The notes under the pieces: generated by a model
What the model was told of the DNA's origin: nothing
Databases searched by the model: none
The model's input: only the letters and a program-made list of their open reading frames with translations
Program-made: the position numbers and the translations under genes
Assembly (NCBI GenBank): GCA_023412215.1
Contig: JAEYNX010000034.1
Span: 254,433 to 318,432 of the forward strand
Direction of reading: 5' to 3'
Source: Bacillota bacterium
Lineage (GTDB): Bacteria > Bacillota > Clostridia > Oscillospirales > Ruminococcaceae
DNA length: 64,000 nucleotides
Shown here: piece after piece, positions 44,410 through 51,660 of the stretch
Layout of the letters: every line of letters starts with the position of its first letter
Numbering within the stretch: the stretch's first letter is position 1

Positions 44410-45747
44410 TTAGCCGCCTATCTGGTTTTTCAGTTGTTCTTCGGCTGCCTTCAGCGCGGCCTCGATATCGGTGGTGCCCTGCAGGTAGTTGAAGGTTGCA
44501 GCGTTTACCGCCGCGTTTGCTTCGGAAACATGCTCGCCGTAGTTTACAGCGGGGATCTTGGGCAGCCAGCTTGAGAAGTCGGCATATACCTTCTGGCCCG
44601 CGAAGAACTCGTCAGCGGTCTGGAATACGTCGCCGGTCTGAGCGGGCAGCCAGGTGCACAGTGCGCCTTGGTCTACCAAAATCTTTGCATAGAAGTCCTT
44701 GTCGCCCGCATAAACGGTCTTTAAGAAGTCTACGATGGGCGCCTTGTCCTGGCCGTTGTCGATCACGTACCAGCTGGAACCGCCGGTGTTGGAGGCGTTG
44801 GTTGCACCCTCGACGTTTAAGCGGGGGGTGGGAGCGATGCCCCATTTGCCGGACTGGCTGGGCTCGGCCTTAACGGTGGAGATTCTCCACGCGGCGTTTA
44901 CAACGGTTGCGGTGGTGCCGCCGTTGATGGCAGCCGCTACACCGGCGTCATCCTGCGACTCCAGCAATACGCCCGCGTCACGCATGCGCTTGGTAACCTC
45001 AAGGGATTCTCTTAAAGCCGCGTTGCCCGAGATATTCAAGCTGCCGTCGGCATTAAAGTACCACTGGCCCGCCGACTGCATCATTAAACGGAAGAGCGAG
45101 GAATAGTTGGCGGCGCTTACAACGGTAAGGGCCGTGCCGGTTTTCTCTTTAACGGTCTTGCCGATATCGATAAACTGATCCCAAGTGATGTTCTGAAGGT
45201 CTGCCTCTTTGAAGCCGGCCTGCTCGAAGATGTCTCTTCTGTAGAACATACCCGTAACGCCGGCGTCAAACGGAATGCCGTACTTCTTGCCGTCGTAGGT
45301 CATTACCTCAACCTTGTAGGGAGAAAACTCGTCATAGTTGATGTCGTCGTTTAAGGGGTAGAAATACTTGGCGTAGGCGTTGAGGTACTGGCTGATGCTG
45401 TAATCCTCAATCAGGGTGATATCGGGCAGGCTCTTGCCGCCGGAGGCCAGGCCTGTCTGCAGCTTCTTATATACGTCTTCTTTGGAGTTGGGTACTACTT
45501 CAATGGTTACATTTGCATCGGGCTTTAATTTTTTGTAATACTCGGCTGCGGTTTTCATAATTGCAACGTTGAATTTGTCGTCCCAAGCCCAAACGGTGAT
45601 GGTTTTTGCCTCGGGAGCCGCGGAGGACACCGCTTCGCTCTCGCTGGGAGCAGCGCTTGAACTACTTGGTGCAGTGCCACAGGCAGACAGCAGCATGGTA
45701 CTTGTAATCAAACAAGCTGTCAGCAATGCCAATACCTTTTTCCTCAT
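44410..45747 (-). CDS. Solute-binding lipoprotein of the galactonate-operon transporter
   Basis: Family 1 binding protein (445 aa), lipobox LLSAC with lipidated C23 and Ser/Ala-rich tether, mature domain from KTITVWAWDDKFNVAIMK. The ATG at 45747 is used, eleven bases after AAAGG; a GTG nine bases further up is too close to that site. Similar by eye to the binding protein at 9372-10706. First gene of the second galactoside operon, with an IclR-type operator in its leader. Confidence 0.92.
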   Translation of the reverse strand: MRKKVLALLTACLITSTMLLSACGTAPSSSSAAPSESEAVSSAAPEAKTITVWAWDDKFNVAIMKTAAEYYKKLKPDANVTIEVVPNSKEDVYKKLQTGLASGGKSLPDITLIEDYSISQYLNAYAKYFYPLNDDINYDEFSPYKVEVMTYDGKKYGIPFDAGVTGMFYRRDIFEQAGFKEADLQNITWDQFIDIGKTVKEKTGTALTVVSAANYSSLFRLMMQSAGQWYFNADGSLNISGNAALRESLEVTKRMRDAGVLLESQDDAGVAAAINGGTTATVVNAAWRISTVKAEPSQSGKWGIAPTPRLNVEGATNASNTGGSSWYVIDNGQDKAPIVDFLKTVYAGDKDFYAKILVDQGALCTWLPAQTGDVFQTADEFFAGQKVYADFSSWLPKIPAVNYGEHVSEANAAVNAATFNYLQGTTDIEAALKAAEEQLKNQIGG

Positions 45748-45775
45748 TGTTAGCACAACCTTTCTCTGAATCCTT

Positions 45776-45791
45776 GTTCGTATTTACGAAC
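45776..45791. promoter_or_regulatory. IclR-type operator in the transporter leader
   Basis: GTTCGTATTTACGAAC, one central mismatch from a perfect palindrome and sharing TTCGTAT..ACGAA with the operator at 45933. It lies about 30 bases upstream of the binding-protein ATG and downstream of its promoter. Confidence 0.75.
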
Positions 45792-45818
45792 GCTATTCGT
45801 AATTAGGATCACGTGCAT

Positions 45819-45847
45819 ATATTAGCATAAAAAAAGCAGTAGGTCAA
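45819..45847 (-). promoter_or_regulatory. Promoter of the galactoside/galactonate operon
   Basis: TTGACC (45842-45847) and TAATAT (45819-45824) on the minus strand, spacer 17 bases, about 72 nt before the ATG. Confidence 0.75.
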
Positions 45848-45897
45848 TAGAAGTTTTAGCTATTTTTTATTAATCATACGTAATGAGGTGTAGTCTA

Positions 45898-45926
45898 TTG
45901 ACAGTTTGTAGAAATGCTGATAAGAT
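45898..45926 (+). promoter_or_regulatory. Promoter of the IclR-family gene
   Basis: TTGACA (45898-45903) and TAAGAT (45921-45926), 17-base spacer, with the 24-base palindrome starting six bases after the -10 box. Confidence 0.85.
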
Positions 45927-45932
45927 AAAGAA

Positions 45933-45956
45933 CGCGGTTCGTATATACGAACCGCG
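45933..45956. promoter_or_regulatory. Perfect 24-bp palindrome, IclR autoregulatory operator
   Basis: CGCGGTTCGTAT followed directly by its reverse complement. It covers the expected start of transcription of the iclR-type gene, so bound repressor would block it. Its core TTCGTATATACGAA recurs upstream of the transporter gene. Confidence 0.85.
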
Positions 45957-45993
45957 ACGAGTATATTATTTTTATGATAAAGGAAGCATTGCT

Positions 45994-46773
45994 ATGAACA
46001 GCTCCGAGCACCGTTCCACCGCCAGAGCATTGGATGTTCTTCAACTGGTAGCGGCATCTCAGGACGGGTATAGCCTTTCCCAGATCGCTGAGGCTCTTGA
46101 GGCGCCCAAAAGCAGCCTGTTCCCCATCGTACATACGCTGCTCGAGCGGCGTTTTTTAAGCTACGACGCTGTAGGGCAGCGTTACCGTACCGGCTCCGCT
46201 GCTTTTCAGGTGGGTATGTCCTTCTTAAACCGTATCGACGCCTTAAAGCAGGTGGAAAAAGAGATGGATTTGATTGTGGAACAGTGCTCCGAAACGGTGC
46301 ATTTCGCGGTGCTCGACTGCGGAAATATTGTGTATCTGCTTAAAAAAGATTCTCCGCAGGCCATCCGTATGACCTCCACCGTAGGGTTAAGCCTGCCGGC
46401 CTACGGCACGGGTATTGGCAAGGCCCTGCTGATCGATCACGATTTGGACGCGCTTCGGGTACTGTACCCCGAGGGACTGCAGCCGCTTACCGAAAACACC
46501 ATTACGGACTTTGAAAAGCTGTTTGCTCAGCTTAAAGAGTTCAGAAAAGACGATGTATCTTATGAGTACGAGGAATCAAACCTGCACCTGCGCTGTGTGG
46601 GGGTGGCGCTGCGCCAGCACGGGCATATCGTCGCCGGGCTGAGTGTTGCCGTACCGATTTTTCGCTGTGACGATGAAAAGATTGCTTATATACGAGGCAT
46701 TTTGCTGGGTGCCAAGCGCAGGCTCGAACTGCTGTTTCGAGAGGTAAAGCTGGATTTCGCGCCGGAGGCGTAA
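45994..46773 (+). CDS. IclR-family transcriptional regulator
   Basis: 259 aa. N-terminal winged helix (~5-65) with SLSQIAEALEAPKSSLFPIVHTLLERRFL; the C-terminal effector domain (~75-255) contains the IclR signature STVGLSLPAYGTGIGKALL and ends AGLSVAVPIFRCDDEKIAYIRGIL. The ATG at 45994 has AAAGGA eight bases upstream; a longer frame from 45883 would run through the promoter and operator. Divergent from the transporter/dgo operon and flanked by matching palindromes, it very probably represses that operon, with a galactonate-pathway metabolite as likely effector (DgoR of E. coli, by contrast, is a GntR protein). Confidence 0.92.
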   Translation: MNSSEHRSTARALDVLQLVAASQDGYSLSQIAEALEAPKSSLFPIVHTLLERRFLSYDAVGQRYRTGSAAFQVGMSFLNRIDALKQVEKEMDLIVEQCSETVHFAVLDCGNIVYLLKKDSPQAIRMTSTVGLSLPAYGTGIGKALLIDHDLDALRVLYPEGLQPLTENTITDFEKLFAQLKEFRKDDVSYEYEESNLHLRCVGVALRQHGHIVAGLSVAVPIFRCDDEKIAYIRGILLGAKRRLELLFREVKLDFAPEA

Positions 46774-46845
46774 AAATATCCGCTTATTTCCACTGCGTGC
46801 TTAACACCATTCAGCTTCAACAACACCGGTCGAAATCCTCTACAT

Positions 46846-47718
46846 TTATATCTTTTTCCGATACGGGAGATACTCGAGGAACCGTTTGGCTGCCAGGGGA
46901 AGGGCCTTTTTGCTGCGCATCGCAATGCCAACCTTTCGGTACGCCGGAACGTCCAGTTCTTTCATAACGATACGGTAAGGATTCCGCTGTAAAATGAGTT
47001 CCGGCAGGATACTGATGCCCAGACCATTCTCAACCATAGACATGATGGCGTAGTCGTCCCAAGTGGTGAAACGCACCTGCGGATGAAGCTGATTGCGCTC
47101 AAAGATAGCCGCTATTTCGGCTTTGGCGCCCTTTTCCAGCAGCATGAACGGGTAGTGCTCCAATGCCTGCACAGGGAATTTATCGCAGCCGGCAAGAGGA
47201 TGGTCCTGCGGCAGGACAACAAGCAATCTGTCCTGTTCTTCAACAGAAATTGTTTCAAACGCGCTGCTGGTTGGCAGCCTTAAAAAGCCAAAGTCCACCC
47301 GGCCCTCGTGTATCCACGATTCAATCTCGGTATAGTCGCCCAGCAGCATCTCAAAATCGATTTTCGGATAATCCTTTTGAAACTGCTTGATTATATTGGG
47401 CAGCCAGTGCGTTGCCACACTAGAAAACGTCCCGATTCGGATAAGGCCGGTCTGGCAACCGTGAAGATCGTCTACCTGCGCCGTCAGCAATTCCTGCTCG
47501 TTGCAAACACGTTTGATCTGCGGAAACAATTTTAGTCCGTCCGAGGTGAGCGTAACGCCGGATTTCCCGCGCTCTAAAAGGGCAATGCCCCACTCCGTTT
47601 CAATATCACTGATCATGCGGCTGATGCCGGACTGCGTATAGTTTAAAGCCTCGGCCGCCTTCGTAAAGCTGCCGCACTCCACCGCCTTGACAAACGCCAT
47701 ATATTTCTGAACATTCAT
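46846..47718 (-). CDS. LysR-family transcriptional regulator
   Basis: 290 aa. N-terminal winged helix 1-60 (YMAFVKAVECGSFTKAAEALNYTQSGISRMISDIETEWGIALLERGKSGVTLT), then a two-lobed effector domain (IRIGTFSSVATHWLPNIIKQF ... DYAIMSMVENGLGISILPELIL). AGGTG lies six bases before the ATG at 47718. Divergent from an EamA exporter with a dyad between them, so the exporter is the obvious target. Not evidently tied to the sugar genes around it. Confidence 0.93.
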   Translation of the reverse strand: MNVQKYMAFVKAVECGSFTKAAEALNYTQSGISRMISDIETEWGIALLERGKSGVTLTSDGLKLFPQIKRVCNEQELLTAQVDDLHGCQTGLIRIGTFSSVATHWLPNIIKQFQKDYPKIDFEMLLGDYTEIESWIHEGRVDFGFLRLPTSSAFETISVEEQDRLLVVLPQDHPLAGCDKFPVQALEHYPFMLLEKGAKAEIAAIFERNQLHPQVRFTTWDDYAIMSMVENGLGISILPELILQRNPYRIVMKELDVPAYRKVGIAMRSKKALPLAAKRFLEYLPYRKKI

Positions 47719-47738
47719 CTCAATCACCTATCCGATTC

Positions 47739-47757
47739 TATCATGTGTTCCATGATA
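47739..47757. promoter_or_regulatory. Dyad TATCATG-N5-CATGATA between lysR-type and eamA-type genes
   Basis: Perfect seven-base arms, containing the T-N11-A pattern of LysR binding sites. A further CATGATA half occurs at about 47786, near the likely -10 region of the exporter gene. Confidence 0.6.
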
Positions 47758-47828
47758 AACATTCGCTTTTATTATGGATAAAGACATGATATAGTATCGC
47801 TGTTTGAAAAGCAAGAGGTGTTTTTGAA

Positions 47829-48707
47829 ATGAATGTTAAAAAGTCTTACTACATGTATCTTATATCCTTGCTGATGTTTGGCATGAACGGCATTGTGGCA
47901 AGCTACATCGCCTTAAAAAGCTATGAGATCGTGTTTACCCGCACCCTGATCGGCAGCCTATTCTTGATTGCCGTCTTTGCCCTGACGCGGCAGAAGGTGA
48001 ACCTGTTTAAGAATAAGCGGGATTCCTTTTACCTGATTCTCTCCGGAGTTGCCATGGGCGCAAGCTGGATCTTCCTGTATGAAGCGTATCAGCGGATTGG
48101 CGTCGGCATTGCTTCTTTGGCATACTATTGCGGCCCTGTTATCGTGATGATTTTAGCCCCAATCCTGTTTCGAGAAAGGCTGGCCTATGCAAAGATCATC
48201 GGCTTCCTTTTGGTGCTTACCGGCATGGTCTGCGTGAACACCCAAGCTTGGAATGAAGGTAAGACCTCATGGGGCTTATTCTGCGGCATTATGTCCGCCA
48301 TAATGTTTGCGTGTATGGTAATACTGAATAAAAAGGCCAAGAGTATTACAGGTATTGAGAATTCTATGTGGCAGGTACTCACCAGCTTTCTGACCGTCGC
48401 GGTATTTGTCGGCATCAGGCAGGGGTTTGTCATCCACATCGAATCGGGCAGCTGGATCCCCATCCTGATCCTCGGTATCTTCAACACCGGTATCGGCTGC
48501 TACTTTTATTTTTCGTCCATCGGGAAGCTGCCGGTTCAGTCGGTCGCCATCTGCGGGTATCTGGAGCCCCTCTCGGCCGTCGTCTTCTCCGTGCTCTTTC
48601 TGCGGGAGAGCATGACCATCATACAGGTAGTCGGCGCCGTGCTGATTGTCGGCGGAGCGGCCTTTGGAGAGCTGTTTCATCTGCACCGCACGAAGGTTAG
48701 AGCATAA
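47829..48707 (+). CDS. EamA/DMT-family transporter
   Basis: 292 aa with about ten predicted membrane helices arranged as two EamA repeats (1-140 and 150-285). Starts YLISLLMFGMNGIVASYIALKSYEIVFTRTLIG and shows the repeat-end motifs RERLAYAKIIGFLLVLTGM and LRESMTIIQVVGAVLIVGGA. The family exports amino acids, drugs or metabolites; substrate cannot be told. Paired with the divergent LysR gene. A hairpin follows. Confidence 0.92.
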   Translation: MNVKKSYYMYLISLLMFGMNGIVASYIALKSYEIVFTRTLIGSLFLIAVFALTRQKVNLFKNKRDSFYLILSGVAMGASWIFLYEAYQRIGVGIASLAYYCGPVIVMILAPILFRERLAYAKIIGFLLVLTGMVCVNTQAWNEGKTSWGLFCGIMSAIMFACMVILNKKAKSITGIENSMWQVLTSFLTVAVFVGIRQGFVIHIESGSWIPILILGIFNTGIGCYFYFSSIGKLPVQSVAICGYLEPLSAVVFSVLFLRESMTIIQVVGAVLIVGGAAFGELFHLHRTKVRA

Positions 48708-48757
48708 ATAAACAAAAATATCAGCAGCATTGAGAAGATAATAGAACATCCAGTTTG

Positions 48758-48787
48758 GCGGTGGTTAGGCATGAACCACCGCTTAAT
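48758..48787 (+). terminator. Terminator of the EamA-type gene
   Basis: GCGGTGGTT, seven-base loop, AACCACCGC, then TTAATTATT, 50 bases after the stop. Confidence 0.75.
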
Positions 48788-48878
48788 TATTATAAAATGC
48801 CCTATAATGATATCCTCAGGCTCTGAGCAGTCAATAATGATATGGCTAGGAACTCATCCCTGACGGCACCTTATACTG

Positions 48879-48908
48879 TTGACAGATGCGGTTTCAGTCG
48901 GATATAGT
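48879..48908 (+). promoter_or_regulatory. Promoter of the DUF815 ATPase gene
   Basis: TTGACA (48879-48884) and TATAGT (48903-48908), 18-base spacer, 50 nt before the TTG start. Confidence 0.75.
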
Positions 48909-48958
48909 AAATTTATAAAGCGCGCCTTAGTGATGTCAATGTTGAAGGGAAGATAAAA

Positions 48959-50146
48959 TTGGATTACATCGAAGAGTTAAACTTAAAGTTTCATTCCTTG
49001 GTTCTTTTTCGCGATCTGTTAAACGACGACGCATTGAAGAAACTGCCTGCACTGTTATCCCCAAACGGTAAAGGCCTTGCGGACAGAGTGGCAGACTACT
49101 CCGATTTTGTATCCCGCCTGTTTAAGGCCAATGAAAACCTGACAGAGTATATCTGGGATAAAATTATGGCCGATCAAAACATCTATCTTTTAAAATCCGC
49201 TCGCAAGGAAGCGATCGATCTGATTTTAGAACAGTGCTTAACGAATGAACTGAGAATACTGGAGGAAATCTCGCAGCTTACCGGGCAGGAAGTTCAAAGG
49301 GCAATCGGGTATGAAGGTTATCTTCCCGAATGGAGAAACAAACCGGCTGATTTTGTGGAGAATTACAAAGCGATGATTGATCATATTCCCACTTTGGGGT
49401 ATGGTATGTTCTCCGCGCATCACATGTTTTCAGTTATAAATGTGGAGATAATCCCCGTTAAATCTCCGGACCCAATCAGGCTCTCGGATTTAAAAGGATA
49501 TGAAAAAGAGCGTAGAATCGTTATTGATAACACAATTGCCCTGCTAAACGGGAAACCGGCGGCAAATACGCTTTTATACGGAGACGCGGGCACCGGAAAA
49601 TCCTCTACCGTTAAGGCAATCGTGAATGAATATTCGAATTTGGGGCTAAGGCTCATAGAAATCAGAAAGAATCAGCTCTTGGAGATTCCGGCAGTGATTG
49701 AAAGCCTGCATCAAAACCCATTAAGATTCATTTTGTTTATTGACGACCTCTCGTTCGCCCAGAACAACGAAGAAATCGGCGTACTCAAAGCGATCCTTGA
49801 AGGGACCATTGCCGCAAAATCCTCCAATATTGTGATATATGCCACGAGCAACAGGAGGCATTTAATAAGCGAGAAATTTTCGGACAGAGGGAACGACGAA
49901 ATCCACAGAAATGAAGCGATAGCGGAACAGATATCGCTGTCGGAAAGATTCGGGCTCTCCGTAAACTTCTCAACGCCTGACAAGGAGCAGTTTTTATCGA
50001 TCGTATCGGAGCTTGTGCGGCAATATGGCATTCGCAATCTGGCTGATTTGGAGCTTCGGGCGGAAAGATATGCCCTTGAGCGCGGCGGAAGGTCCCCTCG
50101 GGTTGCCCGCCAGTTTGTTGAGCGCCTCAAAAGTACCGAGGAATGA
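48959..50146 (+). CDS. DUF815-family AAA ATPase
   Basis: 395 aa, starting at TTG (48959) behind AAGGGAAG. The N-terminal ~170 residues are helical and unassigned. From ~180 there is a P-loop ATPase: LSDLKGYEKERRIVIDNT (the conserved lead-in of DUF815), Walker A GDAGTGKS (208-215), Walker B FILFIDDLSF (~257-266), sensor ATSNRRHLI, and the C-terminal lid RLSERFGLSVNFSTPDKEQFLSIV. No function is established for the family that I can name. It is monocistronic with its own promoter and terminator, in a run of sugar genes to which it has no visible link. Confidence 0.88.
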   Translation: MDYIEELNLKFHSLVLFRDLLNDDALKKLPALLSPNGKGLADRVADYSDFVSRLFKANENLTEYIWDKIMADQNIYLLKSARKEAIDLILEQCLTNELRILEEISQLTGQEVQRAIGYEGYLPEWRNKPADFVENYKAMIDHIPTLGYGMFSAHHMFSVINVEIIPVKSPDPIRLSDLKGYEKERRIVIDNTIALLNGKPAANTLLYGDAGTGKSSTVKAIVNEYSNLGLRLIEIRKNQLLEIPAVIESLHQNPLRFILFIDDLSFAQNNEEIGVLKAILEGTIAAKSSNIVIYATSNRRHLISEKFSDRGNDEIHRNEAIAEQISLSERFGLSVNFSTPDKEQFLSIVSELVRQYGIRNLADLELRAERYALERGGRSPRVARQFVERLKSTEE

Positions 50147-50190
50147 CGAAAAGGGATGGCTTTAAACCATCTAGTTTCTGAAAGCAGCCT

Positions 50191-50224
50191 CAGCCCGCAG
50201 TATAAATTTACTGCGGGCTGTTTT
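50191..50224 (+). terminator. Terminator of the DUF815 ATPase gene
   Basis: CAGCCCGCAGT, eight-base loop, ACTGCGGGCTG, then TTTT: a classical intrinsic terminator 44 bases after the stop. Confidence 0.9.
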
Positions 50225-50225
50225 A

Positions 50226-50271
50226 GTCATAAATTGACACTGCAAGGATGGGAGCATATAATGGTTTTAGT
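50226..50271 (+). promoter_or_regulatory. Near-consensus promoter of the MFS/GH2 unit
   Basis: GTCATAAATTGACA then 17 bases then TATAAT (about 50253-50258), followed by GGTTTTAGT. The upstream 15 bases and the spacing are the same as at the araM promoter. Confidence 0.85.
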
Positions 50272-50364
50272 TGATTATGCCGAATAAGGGGATCATGCAC
50301 GGATATTTTAAACGCACGCTAAAACTTCGCAGTTAACTCGAGTATAACATCAAGGAGTAAAGCC

Positions 50365-51660
50365 ATGAACAAGCTTTCAAAGCGCATCTGGGCATCCTTT
50401 ATCCTGATCGGCCTGGTGGGGCAGTTCGCGTGGACTATCGAAAACATGTACTTTAACGTTTTCCTCTACAACACCATCACCACCGACCCCACCTACATTG
50501 CGGCGATGGTAGCGGCAAGCGCCGCTATTGCAACAGTTACCACCCTTTTGATGGGGGCGCTTTCCGATAAGCTCGGCAAACGAAAACGGTTTGTAAGCGG
50601 CGGATACATCTTGTGGGGCCTTTCCACCATGGCATTCGGGCTTATCAGTGTGGAGAACATTACAAAGTGGTTCCCCGCCATGAACGCCGTCGCCGCTGCC
50701 GCAATGGCCGTAGTACTCATGGACTGTGTCATGACCTTCTTCGGTTCGACCGCGAACGATACGGCCTTTAATGCCTATGTAACCGACGTTACAAACGAAG
50801 CAAACCGCGGAAAGACGGAATCGGTGCTTGCCGTTCTGCCGCTTATTGCTATGCTGATCATCTTCGGGGTGTTCGACCCTATGACGCAGCAAGGGCGCTG
50901 GCGGGAGTTTTTTGCCATCTTTGGGGCAGTGGTGACGCTCACGGGTATCCTCTCTATCTTTCTGCTCAAGGATAAAAGGCTGGAACGGAAAGAGCATACC
51001 GGTGTTAAGAACCTGATTTACGGGTTTAAGCCTGCCGTGATACGCGAAAACCCGATGCTGTATCTTTCGCTGTGCGCACTCGGCGTGTTTTCGATTGCCG
51101 TGCAGGTCTTTTTCCCCTTCCTGATCATCTACATGCAGCATTATCTTAAAATAGACGCCTACGCGATTGTGCTGGGGATCGTGCTGATTATCGCGTCGGT
51201 GGTGAGTGTCATCGGCGGGAATTTCATCGATAGGATAGGAAAACTGAGGTTTGTGCTGCCCGCGATGGCCGCGATGTTTGTGGGGCTTGTCGGCATGTTT
51301 CTGGTGCGTACAGCCGTTACCGTGATTTTAGCGGGAAGCGTGATGATGTCCGGCTACATGCTGGTGATTGCGTCTCTTTCCGCCACGGTGCGCGATTATA
51401 CCCCGCCCGATAAGGTCGGGCATTTTCAGGGCATTCGCATGATCTTCGCCGTGCTGCTGCCGATGGTAATCGGCCCGTTTATCGGCACCGCCGTCATCAA
51501 AAACAGCGGCAGCACCTACATGGAGCTCGGCGTTGTCAAGAATGTGCCCACGCCGTTCATCTTTCTCGCCGCCGCTGCGGTGTTGCTGCTGGTGATTATC
51601 CCTATCATCCTGTTGAAACGGAGAGCGCGAAATGAAGACAAGCTGGGGAGAAAATCTTGA
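50365..51660 (+). CDS. MFS transporter, glycoside-type
   Basis: 431 aa with twelve predicted membrane helices in two halves. The loop between helices 2 and 3 carries the MFS motif MGALSDKLGKRKRFV. The N-terminus (IWASFILIGLVGQFAWTIENMYFNVFLYNTI) resembles uncharacterised clostridial major-facilitator proteins that accompany glycosidases; the class is not certain. AAGGAG precedes the ATG by seven bases. The gene overlaps the next one by 29 bases, so transporter and GH2 enzyme are made together, pointing to import of an intact glycoside. Confidence 0.9.
   Translation: MNKLSKRIWASFILIGLVGQFAWTIENMYFNVFLYNTITTDPTYIAAMVAASAAIATVTTLLMGALSDKLGKRKRFVSGGYILWGLSTMAFGLISVENITKWFPAMNAVAAAAMAVVLMDCVMTFFGSTANDTAFNAYVTDVTNEANRGKTESVLAVLPLIAMLIIFGVFDPMTQQGRWREFFAIFGAVVTLTGILSIFLLKDKRLERKEHTGVKNLIYGFKPAVIRENPMLYLSLCALGVFSIAVQVFFPFLIIYMQHYLKIDAYAIVLGIVLIIASVVSVIGGNFIDRIGKLRFVLPAMAAMFVGLVGMFLVRTAVTVILAGSVMMSGYMLVIASLSATVRDYTPPDKVGHFQGIRMIFAVLLPMVIGPFIGTAVIKNSGSTYMELGVVKNVPTPFIFLAAAAVLLLVIIPIILLKRRARNEDKLGRKS

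Noticed and set aside
45883..45993. N-terminal extension of the IclR regulator
   Set aside because: The extension would be translated through its own promoter and 24-bp operator; the ATG at 45994 has a good ribosome site and starts at the winged helix.
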